9,577 bases of DNA, taken from assembly GCA_036384495.1 (NCBI GenBank), contig DASVMD010000017.1, positions 1-9,577 of the forward strand, written 5' to 3'. Shown here piece after piece: positions 6,522 to 9,577 of this stretch. The notes under the pieces are model-generated. The model was not told where the DNA came from and searched no databases. It saw nothing but the letters and a program-made list of their open reading frames with translations. The translations under genes were made by a program, and so were the position numbers. Origin of the DNA: JAQGHB01 sp036384495. Its GTDB lineage: Bacteria > Patescibacteriota > Saccharimonadia > Saccharimonadales > UBA4665. Position 1 is the first letter of the stretch. Every line of letters begins with the position of its first letter.

Positions 6522-6707
6522 ATGCCTACATACCAACTTGTTAGCGGAATCATAACAGCCACAGGATTCATTGTTTTTGTGACATTTATGCTGCTGCGCG
6601 GGGGCAAGTACGGCACTGCCTACACCTGGGAAGTCTTAGTTGGACTGGCACTGCTAGGTGCAGGCGTGGCAATCAACCGACTAGGAGGCCGCAAGCATGA
6701 TCAATAA
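6522..6707 (+). CDS. Small two-helix membrane protein (61 aa)
   Basis: The 61-residue product has two hydrophobic segments, at about 5-25 (ending FVTFMLL) and 36-53 (WEVLVGLALLGAGVAIN), separated by a short loop RGGKYGTAY, and ends in a basic, polar tail. It begins 11 nt after the pnp stop with no obvious Shine-Dalgarno, so it would depend on coupling or re-initiation. Its last 11 bases overlap the next gene, which favours a genuine operon member. The family is unrecognised and the function unknown. Both helices are too short in number for a transporter, so an accessory or regulatory membrane peptide is more likely. Confidence 0.65.
   Translation: MPTYQLVSGIITATGFIVFVTFMLLRGGKYGTAYTWEVLVGLALLGAGVAINRLGGRKHDQ
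6683..6688 (+). promoter_or_regulatory. Shine-Dalgarno of the 6697 gene
   Basis: A consensus AGGAGG lies 8 nt before the ATG at 6697, inside the end of the preceding small gene. It is the strongest ribosome binding site in the window and is good support for the 74-residue gene being translated. Confidence 0.8.
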
Positions 6708-6921
6708 GCTCGACACATGGCATAAAACAAAACTGGGACTACTCATTTTTGGCCTGGTCGAGCTTGGCTTAGCGTACGGATTCGTGAGCCTAGCTATTGA
6801 TCGCGGCAGCTTTCTGTACTATCTGTTGGCCCTGATCTTTTTGGTCGGAGCTCTGCAGAATCTGCTCAAGTTACTAAAGTCTTTGTTTTACAAAAACTCT
6901 TTAAGGAGCAAGCGAAAGTAA
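6697..6921 (+). CDS. Small two-helix membrane protein (74 aa)
   Basis: The 74-residue product has two long hydrophobic segments, at about 13-34 (GLLIFGLVELGLAYGFVSLAI) and 39-60 (LYYLLALIFLVGALQNLL). It ends in a strongly basic tail (KNSLRSKRK), which the positive-inside rule places in the cytoplasm together with the N-terminus. It overlaps the preceding small membrane gene by 11 nt and shares the A of its TAA stop with the ATG of the acetyltransferase gene. Translational coupling with both neighbours is therefore likely. I do not recognise the family. The back-to-back pair of two-helix proteins could form one membrane complex, which is only inferred from the overlap. Confidence 0.75.
   Translation: MINKLDTWHKTKLGLLIFGLVELGLAYGFVSLAIDRGSFLYYLLALIFLVGALQNLLKLLKSLFYKNSLRSKRK
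6903..6908 (+). promoter_or_regulatory. Probable Shine-Dalgarno of the acetyltransferase gene
   Basis: AAGGAG lies 12 nt before the ATG at 6921, somewhat farther than usual. The TAATG overlap with the upstream gene probably also contributes through coupled re-initiation. Confidence 0.5.
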
Positions 6922-7505
6922 TGGCTGAAAAACCGAGCGATACCGCAGAGCGAGTTCGAGTGCAGCCGCCTGAGACGTTGGATATCGCCGATCGTGCAGA
7001 TATTTTTCTGCGTCGAGTTGGTATCGAGAGCGCTGAGCCGCTTTTTAGGGCCATCCACGCAAATGCTCAATACCTCAGCCAATACCAGGGCGCATGGCCT
7101 TTGAATGCAACTCTTGAATCAACCAAAGAAGATATATCTGAACGTCAAGAGAAGGCCGAAAAGGGTGAATGGCTTGACTATGAGCTTATCGAAGCTGCAA
7201 ATCCTAATGTTGTTATTGGGAAGGGTACATTCTTTGGCCGCGATCAAGGGGCCAAAACAAGTAAGTTTGGATACTGGATTGTGCAGGATAAAGCCGGACA
7301 CGGCTATGCAACGAGCATTGCAAAAACCATGATCGCCTACGGTTTTGAAAAATGGGGCTTAGAACGAATTATTTGTGAAATCACATCTGATAATGAGGCG
7401 AGTCAACAAGTTGCTCGAAACGTAGGACTCACCCCAACTGGCGAATATAGAACAGCTCCAGAAGATGGTTCAAAAGCCTACGAGGTGTGGGAGATAGTTA
7501 AATAA
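6921..7505 (+). CDS. GNAT family N-acetyltransferase, RimJ/RimL-like
   Basis: The 194-residue product has the RimJ/RimL-type GNAT layout. An N-terminal part includes DADIFL-like helices and a WP motif near 59-60. A beta strand ANPNVVIGKGTFF (93-105) follows, then FGYWIVQDKAGHGYAT (116-131), which holds the acetyl-CoA pyrophosphate-binding GxG turn. After the helix IAKTMIAYGFEKWGLERI comes the signature TSDNEASQQVARNVGLTPTGE (155-175). Members transfer an acetyl group from acetyl-CoA to protein N-termini (ribosomal proteins S5, S18, L12) or to small amines; the substrate here cannot be told from sequence. Asp123 replaces the usual Gln/Arg at the first position of the Q/RxxGxG/A motif. The gene overlaps its neighbours by one base at both ends, so it belongs firmly to the cluster. 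Confidence 0.9.
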   Translation: MAEKPSDTAERVRVQPPETLDIADRADIFLRRVGIESAEPLFRAIHANAQYLSQYQGAWPLNATLESTKEDISERQEKAEKGEWLDYELIEAANPNVVIGKGTFFGRDQGAKTSKFGYWIVQDKAGHGYATSIAKTMIAYGFEKWGLERIICEITSDNEASQQVARNVGLTPTGEYRTAPEDGSKAYEVWEIVK

Positions 7506-7825
7506 TGAGTAACCGCACAAGTAACCCGTTAAAAATCTTCATCGTTATGTTTGTATCTGCTGTGCTGCTAATTAGTATTGCAGAACTGCTGTTTACGCTA
7601 CCGGGAGCCCGGTTGCCATGGGGTGGCAATGTTACGTCTTGCGCATTGGCCGAGGGCTCAAAGCACGGCTGGCCGTTTACGGCTATGGTTCCTGGGTGCG
7701 GATCGGAGAGCAGCAATCAGTTGGCCTTCGTTCTCGATGTCGTTCTTGATTTTGCGCTTGCTTCGTTTATCGTCGGTTTTCTTATCAGGGTTACGGGTGT
7801 TACGAAAAGAGGCCGTCATGAGTAA
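7505..7825 (+). CDS. Small two-helix membrane protein with a Cys-containing loop (106 aa)
   Basis: The 106-residue product has a basic N-terminus (NRTSNPLK), a hydrophobic helix at about 10-31, a polar loop of about 40 residues, and a second hydrophobic helix at about 73-95 followed by a basic tail (RVTGVTKRGRHE). By the positive-inside rule both ends are cytoplasmic and the loop is outside. The loop carries two cysteines (in TSCALAEG and VPGCGSE) about 20 residues apart that could form a disulfide, plus several Gly, Pro and Trp. The start codon shares a base with the acetyltransferase stop, and the stop lies 5 nt inside the next gene. The family is not recognised. The arrangement resembles many small periplasmic-loop proteins, and no function is proposed. 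Confidence 0.75.
   Translation: MSNRTSNPLKIFIVMFVSAVLLISIAELLFTLPGARLPWGGNVTSCALAEGSKHGWPFTAMVPGCGSESSNQLAFVLDVVLDFALASFIVGFLIRVTGVTKRGRHE
7808..7812 (+). promoter_or_regulatory. Shine-Dalgarno of the uracil-DNA glycosylase gene
   Basis: AGAGG lies 5 nt before the ATG at 7818, inside the preceding gene. It decides this start over in-frame codons farther upstream (the frame is open from before 7578), whose translation shows no glycosylase-like sequence. Confidence 0.65.
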
Positions 7826-8420
7826 GCAAGCGCAGCTGGACGACATCAAGCAGAAAATTCTGGATGATAAGGTAACGCCGGAGTTGGCAAAAGCGGCCAC
7901 GCAACTGGTGTTCGGTACCGGAAATCCAGATAGCGACATCGTCTTTATCGGGGAAGCGCCGGGTAAAAACGAGGATCTCAAGGGTGAGCCGTTCGTGGGC
8001 GCAGCTGGGAAATTCCTGAACGAAATGTTAAATATGATTGACCTGCACAGAGAAGACATCTATATTACCAATATCGTCAAGTATCGTCCTCCTGGGAACC
8101 GCGACCCTGAACCCGCGGAGAAAAAGGCCTTTTTGCCGTATTTACAGAGCCAGCTAGAAGTGATTCAGCCGAAAGTCGTTGTGACACTCGGCCGCCACAG
8201 TATGAATTGCTTCTTGCCGGACCTGCAAATCAGCAAAGTCCATGGGCAGCCCAAGCGCGTGAAGCTGGCCCTCAAACAGAACGCCGCGGATACCCTGCAG
8301 GTAGTTATTCTACCGTTGTTCCACCCGGCGGCCGCGCTCTATAACGGCAGTATGCGCCAAACGTTAATCGATGATTTTGCGCTTTTGCCAACAATTATTC
8401 AGAAAATTAAATCAATTTAG
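7818..8420 (+). CDS. udg: Family 4-like uracil-DNA glycosylase without the iron-sulfur cysteines
   Basis: The 200-residue product fits family 4 uracil-DNA glycosylases, which remove uracil from DNA to start base excision repair. Motif 1 is IGEAPGKNEDLKGEPFVGAAGKFL (Gly45-Pro48-Gly49 core with Glu47). The middle motif is YITNIVKYRPPGNRDPEP (82-99). The VVVTLGRHS strand precedes motif 2, LFHPAAALY (168-175, with His169). Family 4 enzymes usually hold a [4Fe-4S] cluster with four cysteines: CxxC near the N-terminus, the Cys of KCRPPGNR, and one about 16 residues later. Here the N-terminal 35 residues contain no Cys, the third position is Tyr89, the fourth region (AEKKAFLPYLQ) has none, and the only cysteine in the protein is Cys131. 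The start at 7818 overlaps the upstream gene by 8 nt. Cluster loss is seen directly; retained catalysis is inferred from intact motifs 1 and 2. Confidence 0.92.
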   Translation: MSKQAQLDDIKQKILDDKVTPELAKAATQLVFGTGNPDSDIVFIGEAPGKNEDLKGEPFVGAAGKFLNEMLNMIDLHREDIYITNIVKYRPPGNRDPEPAEKKAFLPYLQSQLEVIQPKVVVTLGRHSMNCFLPDLQISKVHGQPKRVKLALKQNAADTLQVVILPLFHPAAALYNGSMRQTLIDDFALLPTIIQKIKSI

Positions 8421-8432
8421 ATTTGCCAAAAG

Positions 8433-8438
8433 AAAGGA
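8433..8438 (+). promoter_or_regulatory. Shine-Dalgarno of the RNase J gene
   Basis: AAAGGA lies 5 nt before the ATG at 8444. It fixes the long N-terminus of RNase J and argues against initiation at the next in-frame methionine at 8594. Confidence 0.75.
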
Positions 8439-8443
8439 AATCT

Positions 8444-9577
8444 ATGGAACCAAATAACAATAAACCAAACAAACCACCGAGAAATAACGGTGGTCGGCCA
8501 CCGCAAGGTGGTCAAAAACCGCAGAACGGACCAAAGCCGCAAGGCGGCGGACGACGTGGCGGCGGGCAAGGTCGTGGTCAAAAAACCCAGCCTATGACTA
8601 CCAGCCTGACTACCTCACGTGGCCAGGCCGTTCGCGCTCAACGGCGCTCACAACAAGATGCCCAGCGCATTGCTAACCAATACCTCACGGCTGATACCGT
8701 GAAACCGCAGCGCGCAAATGTCATCGATGACAGTCCGCGCCTTAAGATCATCGGTCTCGGCGGTATGGACGGCGGTGGCTCTAACAACTCCATTCTCGTT
8801 GAGTACATGAACGACGCCATCGTTATTGACGCCGGTGTCGACCTCGGTGTTGACTTGCCGGGTATCAACTACGGCATTGCCGATATGTCGTACCTGGACT
8901 CTATCAAGCATAAATTGCGAGCGTACGTGATTACTCACGGACACCTTGACCACATCGGTGCGCTGCCGCACATTGTGCCTAAATATCCGGCACCAATTTA
9001 CGGTAGTAAGTTCACCATCGGCCGTGTCGAAGAAATCTTCGGTAACTTTGGCCTGCCAATGCCCGATGGCTTTGAACTCAAGACTGTCACCATGAACGAG
9101 CACACCCACGAACGCCTCAAAATCGGCGAATTCTTTGTGGAGTTGGTGGCCGTAACGCACGCCATTCCAGGCAGTACCTGCGTGGTGGTTGATACGCCCG
9201 TTGGACGCATCATTAACACCGGTGACTTCCGTTTGGATCCTCAGCCGCTGGACCACGAAAAAACCGATACCGCTCGGCTCATTGAGCTGGGTAACGAAGG
9301 TGTTTTGGCGCTCCTCAGCGAAAGCACCTCTCCAGAGCGCCTAGGACGCACGCCAAGTGAAAGCACGCTGGAACCAACGTTCATCGACATCATGGACCGT
9401 GCGCCAGGCCGTATTTTTGTAGCCATCTTTAGCACCAACATTAACCGTATTCAGATGATCATCAATGCCGCCGTGCATCATAACAAAAAGATTGCGCTCG
9501 ACGGCCGCAGTATGATGAGCACCCTGGAAATGGCCGTGCGCCACGGTTTTGTGCGCGTACCAAAAGGCACCTTCGTG
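8444..9577 (+). CDS. rnj: Ribonuclease J-type metallo-beta-lactamase nuclease, 5' part
   Basis: The frame is open to the right edge: 378 residues are visible and the C-terminal part (rest of beta-CASP domain and C-terminal domain) lies beyond. RNase J degrades RNA 5'-3' and also cuts endonucleolytically. Residues 1-95 are low complexity, rich in Gly, Gln, Asn, Pro and Arg (GGGRRGGGQGRGQKTQ), and look disordered and RNA-binding. The metallo-beta-lactamase fold starts near residue 98 (RLKIIGLGGMDGGGSNNS). The metal motif is THGHLDHIGALPH, with His165, His167, Asp169 and His170. It is followed by VTHAIPGST (His239) and NTGDFRLDPQP (Asp261). The beta-CASP region begins at about 285, with LLSESTSPERLG (usual SDST has Glu here) and FVAIFSTNINRIQMII. 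It begins 23 nt after the glycosylase stop and is probably cotranscribed with pnp. Confidence 0.95.
   Translation, partial: MEPNNNKPNKPPRNNGGRPPQGGQKPQNGPKPQGGGRRGGGQGRGQKTQPMTTSLTTSRGQAVRAQRRSQQDAQRIANQYLTADTVKPQRANVIDDSPRLKIIGLGGMDGGGSNNSILVEYMNDAIVIDAGVDLGVDLPGINYGIADMSYLDSIKHKLRAYVITHGHLDHIGALPHIVPKYPAPIYGSKFTIGRVEEIFGNFGLPMPDGFELKTVTMNEHTHERLKIGEFFVELVAVTHAIPGSTCVVVDTPVGRIINTGDFRLDPQPLDHEKTDTARLIELGNEGVLALLSESTSPERLGRTPSESTLEPTFIDIMDRAPGRIFVAIFSTNINRIQMIINAAVHHNKKIALDGRSMMSTLEMAVRHGFVRVPKGTFV

Noticed and set aside
7578..7817. Upstream in-frame extension of the uracil-DNA glycosylase
   Set aside because: It overlaps the well-formed membrane protein gene and translates to non-family sequence; the Shine-Dalgarno at 7808 supports the start at 7818.
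8648..9256. 202-codon minus-strand reading frame opposite RNase J
   Set aside because: The + strand frame carries unmistakable RNase J metal-binding motifs through the same stretch.
1..9577. Recoding of TGA as glycine, as in some Patescibacteria (none of the nine complete genes or the first gene ends in TGA)
   Set aside because: Conserved genes end at their usual length and contain no in-frame TGA. Absence of TGA stops in about ten genes is a weak sample and fits simple stop-codon preference.

Overview
The window looks like a chromosomal housekeeping segment of a small-genome bacterium, most plausibly a Candidate Phyla Radiation (Patescibacteria) member and possibly Saccharibacteria. That assignment is an inference. 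It rests on TruB lacking a C-terminal RNA-binding domain, on rpsO-pnp sharing a cluster with an RNase J, on compact overlapping genes with several unrecognised small proteins, and on apparent leaderless starts. The standard genetic code fits: every complete gene ends in TAA or TAG at a sensible length. All genes are on the + strand. The window cuts the first gene at its 5' end and the last at its 3' end.

Layout. (1) Positions 1-992 hold the GC-rich end of a proline-rich, acidic, disordered protein. (2) truB (tRNA pseudouridine-55 synthase) follows at 1020-1736. (3) Positions 1757-3886 carry two unrecognised genes (538 and 140 aa). They are more AT-rich and use AUA/AGA/AGG codons that the housekeeping genes largely avoid. 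They sit where many bacteria carry ribF between truB and rpsO. (4) rpsO (3952-4218) has a near-consensus promoter placed so that the transcript would start almost at the AUG. (5) A 159-nt spacer with two hairpins precedes pnp (4378-6510). (6) A tightly packed run follows from 6522 to 8420: two overlapping mini membrane proteins, a GNAT acetyltransferase, another two-helix membrane protein, and a family 4-like uracil-DNA glycosylase. (7) An RNase J-type metallo-beta-lactamase nuclease begins at 8444 and runs off the end.

How it fits together. The right half is a probable operon dominated by RNA turnover (PNPase as 3'-5' exonuclease, RNase J as 5'-3' exo/endonuclease), with protein acetylation, DNA repair and small membrane proteins between them. 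Translation start signals differ by region. Genes in the operon have Shine-Dalgarno motifs or stop/start overlaps. The genes at 1757, 3952 and perhaps 3464 and 1020 have a -10 box 7-10 nt before the start codon and no Shine-Dalgarno, the pattern of leaderless mRNAs.

Most notable points: the uracil-DNA glycosylase has lost all four cysteines that hold the [4Fe-4S] cluster in family 4; RNase J carries a disordered Gly/Arg/Gln-rich N-terminal extension of about 95 residues; and the AT-rich two-gene block between truB and rpsO is unexplained.
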